Positions 14,568 through 21,507 of a DNA stretch of 33,024 bases are shown here, in pieces. Made by a program: the position numbers and the translations under genes. The DNA is from an uncultured Acidobacteriota bacterium (lineage in GTDB: Bacteria; Acidobacteriota; UBA6911; RPQK01; JAJDTT01). The first letter of the stretch is position 1. Each line of letters opens with the position of its first letter. The stretch is from positions 1 through 33,024 of the forward strand of contig CATOST010000044.1 of the NCBI GenBank assembly GCA_951812665.1, in the 5' to 3' direction. Below the pieces are notes generated by a model. The model saw only the letters and a program-made list of their open reading frames with translations. It had not been told where the DNA came from and ran no database searches.

Positions 14568-15551
14568 TCAAGCAAAGATATCTTGTTCGAGCTGCGCCAC
14601 GCCCGTAAAGGGGCTCCGGATGGCGAACTCCGCGGCTTCATCGGCGGCCACGCCCGCCTCCTGCTCGATCCCTTCCAGCACCGATTCCGGGATCGACATC
14701 TCCTCGGTGAGGACGGTGCGGAACCTGGGGATGGGATCCACCACCTGCCAGCGTTTTCTCTCTTCCCGGGATTCGTAGAATCCGGCCGACAGGGCGCTGT
14801 GGCGTTCCCAGCGGACGGTCCTGCACTCGATCAGGGTCGGCCCTCCGCCCTCACGGGCTCGTTCCACCGCCTGCCTCGTGGTCTCGTAGACTTCGACAAT
14901 GTCGTTCCCATCGATGGAGATACCGGGCATGTCGAACCCTCGCGCCCGGGTCGCGATCTCCGGAACGCTCAACGATTTCTTTGTCGGAACCGAAATCGCG
15001 TAGCCGTTATTCTCGCAGACCAGCACCACGGGAACCTTCCAGAGGGCGACCATGTTCAAGGTCTCGTAGAAGGCGCCCTCACACGAGGCCCCATCGCCGA
15101 AGAGGCAGAGGGTGACCCGATTCGTCTTCTTCAACTGGTTGGCCAGGGCGACACCCGAGGCGATGGGGATGTGGGCCGCCACGATGGCGTTGGTCCCCAG
15201 AAAGCCGATGTCGGGGTCGCACAGGTGCATGGACCCCCCTTTCCCCTTGCAGCAGCCGGTCTCCCGGCAGAGGATCTCGGCCATCGCGGCCTTGGGGTCT
15301 CCGCCCCGGGCGAGAAACGCGCCATGGCCGCGGTAGGTGGCCAGCACCAGATCCTCCGCGCTCATGGCGGAAATGCAGCCTACGGAGACCGCCTCCTGGG
15401 CGATGCAGGGGTGGGTGGAACCACTGACCAGTCCCCTGCCGGAGAGTTCCACGACCTTCTCCTCGAACTTCCGGATGTGGACCATCTGGCGATACCAGCC
15501 CAGAGCCTGGTCCGAGCTGACTGTCGCGGCGCTTTGGGCCTGCTCTGTCAT
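14568..15551 (-). CDS. 2-oxoacid dehydrogenase complex E1 component, alpha subunit
   Basis: 327 residues from ATG 15551, with TAGGAG 3-8 nt upstream. Thiamine-diphosphate-binding motif GDGASCEGAFYETLNMV starts at 152 and ends in ENNGYAISVP (NN at 181-182). The active-site region YRGHGAF is at 73-79, and GKGGSMH at 103-109 is typical of pyruvate/acetoin dehydrogenase E1 alpha. With E1 beta it decarboxylates a 2-oxoacid and acylates the E2 lipoyl arm. It lies just after E1 beta (5 bp between stop and start), the reverse of the common alpha-beta order. A single extra base in E1 beta makes the two genes appear as one 655-residue ORF. Length and motifs fit pyruvate- or acetoin-type enzymes better than branched-chain E1. 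Confidence 0.9.
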   Translation of the reverse strand: MTEQAQSAATVSSDQALGWYRQMVHIRKFEEKVVELSGRGLVSGSTHPCIAQEAVSVGCISAMSAEDLVLATYRGHGAFLARGGDPKAAMAEILCRETGCCKGKGGSMHLCDPDIGFLGTNAIVAAHIPIASGVALANQLKKTNRVTLCLFGDGASCEGAFYETLNMVALWKVPVVLVCENNGYAISVPTKKSLSVPEIATRARGFDMPGISIDGNDIVEVYETTRQAVERAREGGGPTLIECRTVRWERHSALSAGFYESREERKRWQVVDPIPRFRTVLTEEMSIPESVLEGIEQEAGVAADEAAEFAIRSPFTGVAQLEQDIFA

Positions 15552-15556
15552 GACTC

Positions 15557-16535
15557 CTATCCCTCCTCCATGAGATCCCGGATCGCCGCGGCCAACTTGT
15601 CGCGGTCCGGAAAGACCTCGTCCTGCAATGGTCCGCTGGGGATCGGCTGGTCCTTGCCGGCGACGCGCCGGATGGGGGCCACCAGGTAGTCGAAGGCGCC
15701 CTCCAGGGCGATCTGTCCGATCTCGGCCCCGACCCCCCGCGGTCCGGTAGGCCTCGTGGGTCACCAGCAGGCGGCCGGTCTTCTTCACCGACTCGACGAT
15801 GGTCTCGCCGTCCAGGGGAGCCAGGGTGCGGGGATCGATGATCTCCACACTGATTCCCTCCTTCTCCAACTCGTCGGCAGCTTCGATCGCCTCCTGGACC
15901 ATCATCGCGATGGCGACTACGGTGACGTCCGAACCTTCACGAACGATCCGGGCGCTGCCGAAGGGCAGGCTGTATTCCTCCTCGGGCACCTCTCCCTTGG
16001 TGGCGTAGAGGCGGACATGTTCGATGAAGATGACCGGATTGTCCTGGCGAACGGCGGTCTTGAGCAGCCCCTTGGCATCGTAGGGGGTCGCCGGCATGGC
16101 GATCAGCAGTCCCGGAGTGTGCATGAACCACGCCTCGAGGCTCTGGGAATGCTGAGCGCCCAGTCCCAACTTGCTGGCGCTGGGCATCCGGAGCACCAGG
16201 GGGACCTTGACTTTGCCCCCGAAGAAATAACGCATCTTGGAGGCTTGATTGACCACCGCGTCCAGGATCAGCGGCGAGAAGTCCATGAACTCAATCTCCA
16301 CGATCGCCCGCATGCCGGCCACGGCGAGACCGATTCCGAAGCCCGCAGTGGCCGCCTCCGATAGCGGCCCGTCCCGAACCCGATCCTCGCCGAACTCCTC
16401 GCAGAGTCCCCGGTAGACGCCGAAGGTCCCCCCGTAGACTCCGATGTCCTGGCCCAGCAGGACGATGTCGGAGTCGCGGCGCATTTCTTCCCGAATCGCT
16501 TCGTTGATGGCCTGTGAGTAGGTGATCTCTCTCAT
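15557..16535 (-). CDS. 2-oxoacid dehydrogenase complex E1 component, beta subunit (one-base frameshift)
   Basis: Begins MREITYSQAINEAI. Family motifs are LGQDIGVYGGTFGV (28-41), the catalytic-pocket Glu in DGPLSEAA (E60), VEIEFMDF (79-86) and GAQHSQSLEAWF (about 127-138, including the active-site His). After HEAYRTAG near residue 267 the frame breaks: the run of six C at 15733-15738 (six G on the coding strand) has one base too many. With five G the protein continues VGAEIGQIALEGAF and ends DLMEEG at 15557-15559, giving about 325 residues, the normal length. The frameshift may be a sequencing error. Read as given, the ORF runs into E1 alpha as an artificial fusion. It starts 20 bp after the ferredoxin-like gene. 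Confidence 0.88.
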
Positions 16536-16554
16536 ATTCTTCCCTCGGCCCCGC

Positions 16555-16779
16555 CTATTGCCCAGCCTTCTCGTAGAGTTTCACGATCTCCAGCCGGTCG
16601 GCTCCGACCTCCAGGCAGCGGCCGCACAGCGTGCACTCGTCCTCTTGGCCGCGATTGACGGCGACTCCTTCCTCAGCCGGCTCGAAGATGTTCACGGCGC
16701 AGGCCGCCACCAGCTTGCGCGATTCGTCGGTCTGAAGAAAGTCCGGGTCCCGGACCGAGACCTCAATGAACATGCCCAT
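16555..16779 (-). CDS. Small ferredoxin-like protein, single [4Fe-4S] cluster
   Basis: 74 residues. Four cysteines: C27 (VAACAVNIF) and C49, C52, C55 (ECTLCGRCLE). This is one isolated C plus CxxCxxC, as in one-cluster FixX-like proteins, while the cysteine expected after C55 (EVCP in two-cluster ferredoxins) is glycine (EVGAD). It overlaps the ligase alpha gene by 17 bp and precedes E1 beta by 20 bp, so it belongs to the operon. No lipoamide dehydrogenase (E3) gene is in the window, so a role in electron transfer for the 2-oxoacid dehydrogenase or the operon's oxidoreductases is possible but inferred. A structural iron-sulfur role is an alternative. Confidence 0.7.
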   Translation of the reverse strand: MGMFIEVSVRDPDFLQTDESRKLVAACAVNIFEPAEEGVAVNRGQEDECTLCGRCLEVGADRLEIVKLYEKAGQ

Positions 16780-17674
16780 GGTTCAGCAACCCTTTGATCA
16801 TTTTCGGGACATCGGACAGCCGGTCGGCCACGCGGATCCCGGCTTTCTGCATGAGTTCCCTTTTCTTCCTGGTGCTGCCGCGGTCCCCTTCGACGATCAC
16901 GGCGGCGTGGCCGAATCGGGTCCCCGGCATCTGGTCGGCGAAACGTCCCGCGATGAAGGCCACGACCGGTTTCGGGTCGGTCCGGGCGGCATAGAACCGG
17001 GCGAACTCCTCCTCCATGATCCCGCCGGGCTCGCAGAAGAGGGCGACCGCGCGGGTCTGGCCGTCCTCCTCGAACAACGGGAACAGGTCCTGAAAGGTCG
17101 AGCCGATCATGGGATCCCCTCCGATGCTGACGCAAGTGGACTGGCCGAGCCCTTCCTGGCCCAGGAGATTGGCGAATTCACTGGTCATCCCGCCACTGCG
17201 CGACATGACTCCCACGGGTCCCTGGGTGAAGGTCCGGAGCGTGTTTTCGACATTGCCGCCCACGGCTCCCAGTTTCGACTCGCCTGGCGAGATGAGGCCC
17301 AAGCTGTTGGGACCGATGACCCGGGTGCCGTTCTCTCGAGCAACGTGCAACAAGGCGGCAACGTCCCGCCGGGGGACGCGCTCCGTCATGACGACCAGCA
17401 AGGAAATCCCGTTTTCGATGGCTTCCAAGGCAGCGTCCCGGACCGCGAACGGAGGGACCGAGACGACGCTGGCGTCGATCCGGTGGTTGCCAAGGGCGTT
17501 CTTCACACAGTCGTAGACGGGAATTCCATAGACCTCCTGGCCTCCCTTTCCGGGCGTCACGCCGGCGACGACCCGGGCACCGTAATCGAGAGACTCGCGC
17601 GTGAAGAAACTGGCTTCGCGCCCGGTGATCCCTTGAACCAGAATCGTGGTGCTCCGATCGATCAGTATTCCCAT
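16763..17674 (-). CDS. sucD: Succinate-CoA ligase (ADP-forming)-like alpha subunit
   Basis: 303 residues (family usually about 290). CoA-binding fold with VQGITGREASFFT at 13-25, VTPGKGGQEVYGIPVYD at 39-55, IGPNSLGLISPGESKLG at 120-136, and VGVMSRSGGMTSEF at 154-167. The phosphohistidine loop is GTRFGHAAVIVEGDRGS (H256). All catalytic parts are visible. Its start overlaps the beta-subunit stop by one base (TGATG), as usual for sucCD. Set in an operon with 2-oxoacid dehydrogenase genes rather than TCA genes, it more likely converts the acyl-CoA made by that complex to the free acid with ATP or GTP formation. The acyl group is unknown; malate- or other short-acyl-CoA ligases share this fold. 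Confidence 0.85.
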   Translation of the reverse strand: MGILIDRSTTILVQGITGREASFFTRESLDYGARVVAGVTPGKGGQEVYGIPVYDCVKNALGNHRIDASVVSVPPFAVRDAALEAIENGISLLVVMTERVPRRDVAALLHVARENGTRVIGPNSLGLISPGESKLGAVGGNVENTLRTFTQGPVGVMSRSGGMTSEFANLLGQEGLGQSTCVSIGGDPMIGSTFQDLFPLFEEDGQTRAVALFCEPGGIMEEEFARFYAARTDPKPVVAFIAGRFADQMPGTRFGHAAVIVEGDRGSTRKKRELMQKAGIRVADRLSDVPKMIKGLLNHGHVH

Positions 17675-18879
17675 CAGGCGCAGTGTCCAGTGGCTTCTTC
17701 TGCCCGTGCAACCGCCAAGGCGGCGGCTTCGTCAATGGACACTTCCCGTCCGCAAAAGGGGACACCGTAATAGTCGAGTATCTTCCGGCACTCTTCTTCG
17801 CCGGCGCCGGGGAGACGGAACACGGCAATGGTCCGGCTGGGATCCTTGCCCGCTTCGACCATCCCCTTGATGACACCCCGGGCCACGAGGTCCGACCGCG
17901 TGTTGCTCACCACGTTCATGATCACGGCCAGCTTGTCGACCCCCGGCCGGCTGACCAGGAGTTTCGTCAATTCCTGCACTTTCCTGACTGTCGGGTTGCC
18001 CCCGATCTCACAGTAGTTGGCGGGCGAGCCACCGGAGTTTCGCACCGCGTCGAAGGCGGTGAGGCTGGCGCCTCCGCCTCCGATGAGCAGTCCCAGGTTG
18101 CCGTCGAACTCGATCATCCGGCCGGCGACGCCGCGATAGTCGAGCTGGTCGATCTCGCGGGCTTTCTGCTCGAATTCCGTCGGCTGCCGTGCGCCCTCCA
18201 TCCGGCTCGACAGCCCTTCGAATTCCAGCGCCTGACGCTTCAGAGCATCGTCGTCGATGTCCAGGTGGCAGTCCAGGACCACCAGATCTTGCGCATCCGT
18301 GCCCGCCAGGGGGTTGAACTCCAGGAGCAGGGCGTCGTAGCGGTGAAACAGGCGAGCCATTTTGCGAACCAGGCCCGCCAGACGAAGCAACAACTTGCCG
18401 GAAAAGCCCCATTCGGAAAGCCATTCGATGGCTTGATAGGAGCGCACTTCGCCATCTGGCGGCAACAGTTGAGTCTTGACCAGCTCCGGACTGGACCGGG
18501 CGGTCTCTTCGATATTGGCGCCGCCGTGCCGGGAGAAGAGCAGGAGGGGTTTCCGGGCGCGGTTGTCGTAGGTGATGCCCAGGAAGTATTCCTCGGTGAA
18601 GCCGATCCGTTCTTCCAGGAAAATGCGATCGACCGGTTCGTCCCCGAATCCCTGCTTCAGGAATCGCTCGGCAAAGACTCCGACGGCGCCGACATCGTCG
18701 ACTGCCTGAACACCGCCCCGGAGGGCCCGTTTTCCGGTCAGGGTCTGGACTTTGACGATTCCGGGCAGGAGGTCTTCAGCCAGGGATAAAGAAGAGGTTG
18801 AAGTGATCAGTTGAGATCGGGGAACTCTGATCCCGCTCCGGGCCAGAAGTTGCTTCGACTCGAACTCGTAAAGTCTCAT
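17674..18879 (-). CDS. sucC: Succinate-CoA ligase (ADP-forming)-like beta subunit, divergent
   Basis: 401 residues (SucC is about 388). The ATP-grasp N-terminus starts MRLYEFESKQLLARSGIRVP, aligned with the canonical xLxExQAKxLLxxxGIPVP. Other family points: EERIGFTEEYFLGITYD, LLLEFNPLAGTD (metal-binding E-x-N), LVVLDCHLDIDDDAL, LIGGGGASLTAFD, SPANYCEIGGNPT and VIMNVVSNTRSD. It departs from canonical SucC at the glycine-rich ATP loop (VKVQTLTGKRALRGGV where VKAQVxxGGRGKAGGV is usual), so a non-succinate substrate is plausible. No clear ribosome-binding site precedes ATG 18879. It is separated from E2 by 247 bp carrying several hairpins. Confidence 0.82.
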   Translation of the reverse strand: MRLYEFESKQLLARSGIRVPRSQLITSTSSLSLAEDLLPGIVKVQTLTGKRALRGGVQAVDDVGAVGVFAERFLKQGFGDEPVDRIFLEERIGFTEEYFLGITYDNRARKPLLLFSRHGGANIEETARSSPELVKTQLLPPDGEVRSYQAIEWLSEWGFSGKLLLRLAGLVRKMARLFHRYDALLLEFNPLAGTDAQDLVVLDCHLDIDDDALKRQALEFEGLSSRMEGARQPTEFEQKAREIDQLDYRGVAGRMIEFDGNLGLLIGGGGASLTAFDAVRNSGGSPANYCEIGGNPTVRKVQELTKLLVSRPGVDKLAVIMNVVSNTRSDLVARGVIKGMVEAGKDPSRTIAVFRLPGAGEEECRKILDYYGVPFCGREVSIDEAAALAVARAEEATGHCA

Positions 18880-18990
18880 GGGACCAGAGATCGGGTCATT
18901 CTAGCTTGCGTCCCGAGCGTGGGTAAAGGATTGGGAACTCTCCCACCGGCCATGGGCCGGCGAGGTCCGGTGAGAAACAGGGAGGCTCCA

Positions 18991-19139
18991 GGAGTGGGGG
19001 TTTTCCTACCCCCACTCCCCGGGGGGACAGGAAAGTCCCCCCTCCTGATACTCCTGCGCGTTTTTCAGAAGAATGGGAACTGTTAGTTCCCCATTCTTTG
19101 TTGCGACGTGAATGGGAGTCCGGCGGTTAGAAAACGCCG
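18991..19139. repeat. Array of four hairpins between the ligase and E2 genes
   Basis: Four consecutive stems: GGAGTGGGGG/CCCCCACTCC (18991-19000 with 19009-19018, 8-nt loop); GGGGGGAC/GTCCCCCC (19021-19028 with 19035-19042, AGGAAA loop); GAATGGGAAC/GTTCCCCATTC (19071-19080 with 19086-19096, one bulged C); and CGGCG/CGCCG (19121-19125 with 19135-19139), which includes the E2 stop. The second stem occurs identically at 21402-21422. They lie between two co-directional genes of the presumed operon, where attenuation, partial termination or mRNA processing could set the ratio of E2 to downstream proteins. No strong U-tract was seen on the minus strand. Confidence 0.6.
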
Positions 19140-20281
19140 CTCCCGTCGCGAAGCAGATTCGTCAGCGTCTTCAGGAACTTGGCGGCAGCCACGCCGTCGA
19201 TCAGGCGATGGTCCACGGCCAGGTTCGCCCACAGCCGGGGGACTTCCACGAGCGATCCATCTTGGACCGTTGGCTGAAATCGGATGCGGCCGGTGGTGAG
19301 CACGGCGACCTGGCCGTAGGGAATGACGGCCGTGAAGAGATCGACCTCGTGCATTCCCAGATTGCTGAGGGTCACGGTTGCCCCGCTCACTTCGGCATGT
19401 TGGAGGGTTCCCTGCCGCGCCCGGCGAGTCAGGCCCCGAACCTCGGCAGCCAGATCCTGGATCGACTTGCCCGCCGGGTCTTCGATGGTCGGGATCACCA
19501 GAGCGTCCTCCACGTCGACGACGAACCCCACTCTGGTTGTCTCCGGCTGGTGGAGCCGATCATCCACCAGTGAGGTCTTGAACGCGGGAAATTCCTCGAC
19601 CGTCAGCGCCAGGGCCTTGAGCAGGATCTCCGTGTAGGTGACGTCGCGGGTGCGCTGCTTCAGAGCGATTAACCCATCCGCCGGCAGTTCCCTGCAGATG
19701 TGGATGTGGGGAATCGACTGGATGGACTTGGTCAGGGTGGCGATGATCGGCTTTCGCTTTGCGAGTGGATCTTCCGGCGTTTCGTCGGCAGCGGCTTGCG
19801 CCCGGCGAACGTCCGCCGGCAGGATGCGCCCCCCGGGACCGGTCCCCGGGATGGAGGCGAGATCCAGGCCCAGTTCCCGGGCCAACCGGCGGGCCGCCGG
19901 AGCGGCGCGCACCGGGCCTCTCGGTCTGGCCGCAGGTACCCGGGGTGTGGCTTTGGGGACAGGCTGCGCGGCAACCGTTCCGGCATTCGCCACAGGCTCG
20001 AGTCCGCGCCCTGCGGGGAGTTTGAAGGGAGCTCTCAATTCCGCTTCGTCATTGGCGATAAAGGCCAGCACGGCTTCCACCGGCGCGGTTTCGCCTTCCT
20101 TGACGGCGATTTTCTTAAGGTACCCGTCAAAGGTGGATTCAATCTCGGCGTTGGCCTTCTCGGTTTCGATCTCGACCACGGGTTCACCCCTGGTAACGGG
20201 CTCACCCTCCCGTTTGAGCCATCGCACGACGGTTCCCTCTTCCATGGTGATGGCCAACTTCGGCAAGTGGATTGTCTCCAT
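19127..20281 (-). CDS. 2-oxoacid dehydrogenase complex E2 component (dihydrolipoyl acyltransferase)
   Basis: 384 residues from ATG 20281 (METIHLPKLAITMEEG), with GGAGG about 6 nt upstream. Domains: one lipoyl domain (1-76) with lipoyl lysine K42 in EIETEKANAEI; a proline/alanine-rich linker (about 90-125); a peripheral subunit-binding domain (about 127-160, AAPAARRLARELGLDLASIP, then TGPGGRILPADV); and an acyltransferase core (about 175-384) ending with the catalytic DHRLIDGVAAAKFL (H358, D362). It transfers the acyl group from E1 to CoA. It is first in the minus-strand cluster and divergent from the RhaT-family gene. The acyltransferase domain is short but keeps all key residues. Expected to form the core of the complex whose E1 genes lie at 14568-16535. 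Confidence 0.9.
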   Translation of the reverse strand: METIHLPKLAITMEEGTVVRWLKREGEPVTRGEPVVEIETEKANAEIESTFDGYLKKIAVKEGETAPVEAVLAFIANDEAELRAPFKLPAGRGLEPVANAGTVAAQPVPKATPRVPAARPRGPVRAAPAARRLARELGLDLASIPGTGPGGRILPADVRRAQAAADETPEDPLAKRKPIIATLTKSIQSIPHIHICRELPADGLIALKQRTRDVTYTEILLKALALTVEEFPAFKTSLVDDRLHQPETTRVGFVVDVEDALVIPTIEDPAGKSIQDLAAEVRGLTRRARQGTLQHAEVSGATVTLSNLGMHEVDLFTAVIPYGQVAVLTTGRIRFQPTVQDGSLVEVPRLWANLAVDHRLIDGVAAAKFLKTLTNLLRDGSGVF

Positions 20282-20319
20282 TTCACCTCCAGTGTAGTTT
20301 CTGACCAGGAGACTTGCCC
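20282..20319. promoter_or_regulatory. 38-bp divergent gap between E2 and the RhaT-family gene
   Basis: The gap holds only the two ribosome-binding sites (minus-strand GGAGG for E2, plus-strand AGGAG for the transporter). There is no room for two full promoters, so at least one promoter must lie inside the opposite gene. Possible mutual regulation of uptake and degradation is inferred. Confidence 0.5.
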
Positions 20320-21384
20320 ATGGAAACCGGTTTCGGCCTTGGAATTCTGGTGATCCTGACGGGATCGACGGCCAATTCCGCATTTGGACTGGGCCTCAAA
20401 TTCACGCGCAGTTGGAAATGGGAGCATATCTGGCTTCTCTTCTCCGTGACCGCAATGATCGTGATTCCCTGGCTCCTCGGGTTTCTCACCATCGAGTCTC
20501 TGTTTGCCGTCCTGGCGGCGGCCGAAGCCCGCGACCTGCTTCTGGTCTTCCTGTTCGGCATGGGGTGGGGAGTGGGGTCCGTCCTCTATGGGCTGGCGCT
20601 CAAGATGGTCGGATTGGCCCTGAGCTACGCCATTGTCATGGGCCTGACCGCGGCCGTCGGTACCATGGCTCCGTTCTTGCTGCTCCATTGGGATGATTTC
20701 CTGACCTTCAAGGGGATGGTGATCAGCGCCGGGGTCCTGCTCGTCGTCGTCGGAGTCCTGCTCTCCGCCTGGGCGGGCAAGTTGAGAGAGGAATCTCCCG
20801 GACGGGTCCAGGATCCTTCGGGGGTTTCCGAGACGGTTTCCGAGACCACGGTGAAAAAATCCGGAAGGTCGGCGACGGTGCTCTTGGGGCTGCTGGTGGC
20901 CGGCCTCTCGGGAATCCTCTCGCCGATGCTGAACCTGAGCTTCGCCTATGGGATCCGGTTGGCCGATCAGGCCGTCCTGCTCGGCACTTCGCCCTCGATG
21001 GCCTCGAACGTCATCTGGGTCGTGGCCTTGACCGCGGGTTTCCTGGTGAACGCCGGCTACTGTGTCTACCTGATCGTCAGGGGGAGAAGCTGGCACATTT
21101 TCCGGGGGCAGCCATTTCACTATGGCGTGGGTGCGGCCATGGGGATCTTGTGGATCTGCGGGGTCGTCACATATGGGATCGGAAGCTCTATGCTGGGCGA
21201 CATGCGCGAAGTCATCGGATGGCCCATGGCTTCCGCCATGTCGATTATTGCCGCCACCTTCTGGGGGGCGTTGGGCGGAGAGTGGACCGGCGCGTCGAGG
21301 AAATCCATGACGGTGATGGGAGTTTCGATACTGGTCTTGTCTGCTTCAATGTTTCTGATTGGGTGGACGAATACGCTCGGGTAA
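20320..21384 (+). CDS. rhaT: L-rhamnose/H+ symporter (RhaT) family transporter
   Basis: 354 residues from ATG 20320 with AGGAG upstream; a TTG at 20314 is less likely. About ten membrane helices, with RhaT-family features LLVFLFGMGWGVGSVLYGLA (E. coli RhaT has PVFLFGAMWGIGNINYGL), VGLALSYAIVMGLTAAVGTM, SGILSPMLNLSFAYG and FWGALGGEWTGASRKSM near the end (RhaT: GLVLKEWNNAGRRP). A short loop at about residues 150-180 separates two five-helix halves. RhaT imports rhamnose or other sugars by proton symport. Next to E2 and the enolase-superfamily genes, it may supply the sugar or sugar acid used by the operon; rhamnose itself is not proven. Confidence 0.82.
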   Translation: METGFGLGILVILTGSTANSAFGLGLKFTRSWKWEHIWLLFSVTAMIVIPWLLGFLTIESLFAVLAAAEARDLLLVFLFGMGWGVGSVLYGLALKMVGLALSYAIVMGLTAAVGTMAPFLLLHWDDFLTFKGMVISAGVLLVVVGVLLSAWAGKLREESPGRVQDPSGVSETVSETTVKKSGRSATVLLGLLVAGLSGILSPMLNLSFAYGIRLADQAVLLGTSPSMASNVIWVVALTAGFLVNAGYCVYLIVRGRSWHIFRGQPFHYGVGAAMGILWICGVVTYGIGSSMLGDMREVIGWPMASAMSIIAATFWGALGGEWTGASRKSMTVMGVSILVLSASMFLIGWTNTLG

Positions 21385-21401
21385 ACATTGTTAGGGAAGA
21401 C

Positions 21402-21422
21402 GGGGGGACAGGAAAGTCCCCC
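21402..21422. repeat. Second copy of the G6-AC-AGGAAA-GT-C5 hairpin
   Basis: GGGGGGAC and GTCCCCC pair around AGGAAA. The 21 bp are identical to 19021-19041, 2.4 kb away, and are followed by CTCC-type sequence in both. It sits 18 bp after the transporter stop, where it could act as terminator or as a dispersed intergenic repeat. Confidence 0.6.
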
Positions 21423-21507
21423 TCCAATTCCTCCTCCTGGTTTGAACCGGACGGGCCGGGAAGTAATAATGTGTCCACCGTCTGATTTCGAGTTCAAGGG
21501 GAATGCC

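Noticed and set aside
13398..15689. 763-codon open frame on the plus strand
   Set aside because: Antisense shadow of the E1, DapB-like and enolase-superfamily genes; composition is unnatural, without family motifs, while the opposite strand shows conserved enzymes.
14568..16535. A true 655-residue E1 beta-alpha fusion protein
   Set aside because: The linker is frame-shifted E1 beta tail; a ribosome-binding site and ATG for E1 alpha lie just after the restored E1 beta stop.
18991..19139. CRISPR-like array
   Set aside because: The repeats are unlike each other, are hairpins and lack equal spacers; no cas genes are present.
20035..21120. 361-codon open frame on the minus strand overlapping the transporter gene
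   Set aside because: Shadow of the RhaT-family gene; its C-terminal end only runs into an out-of-frame part of E2.
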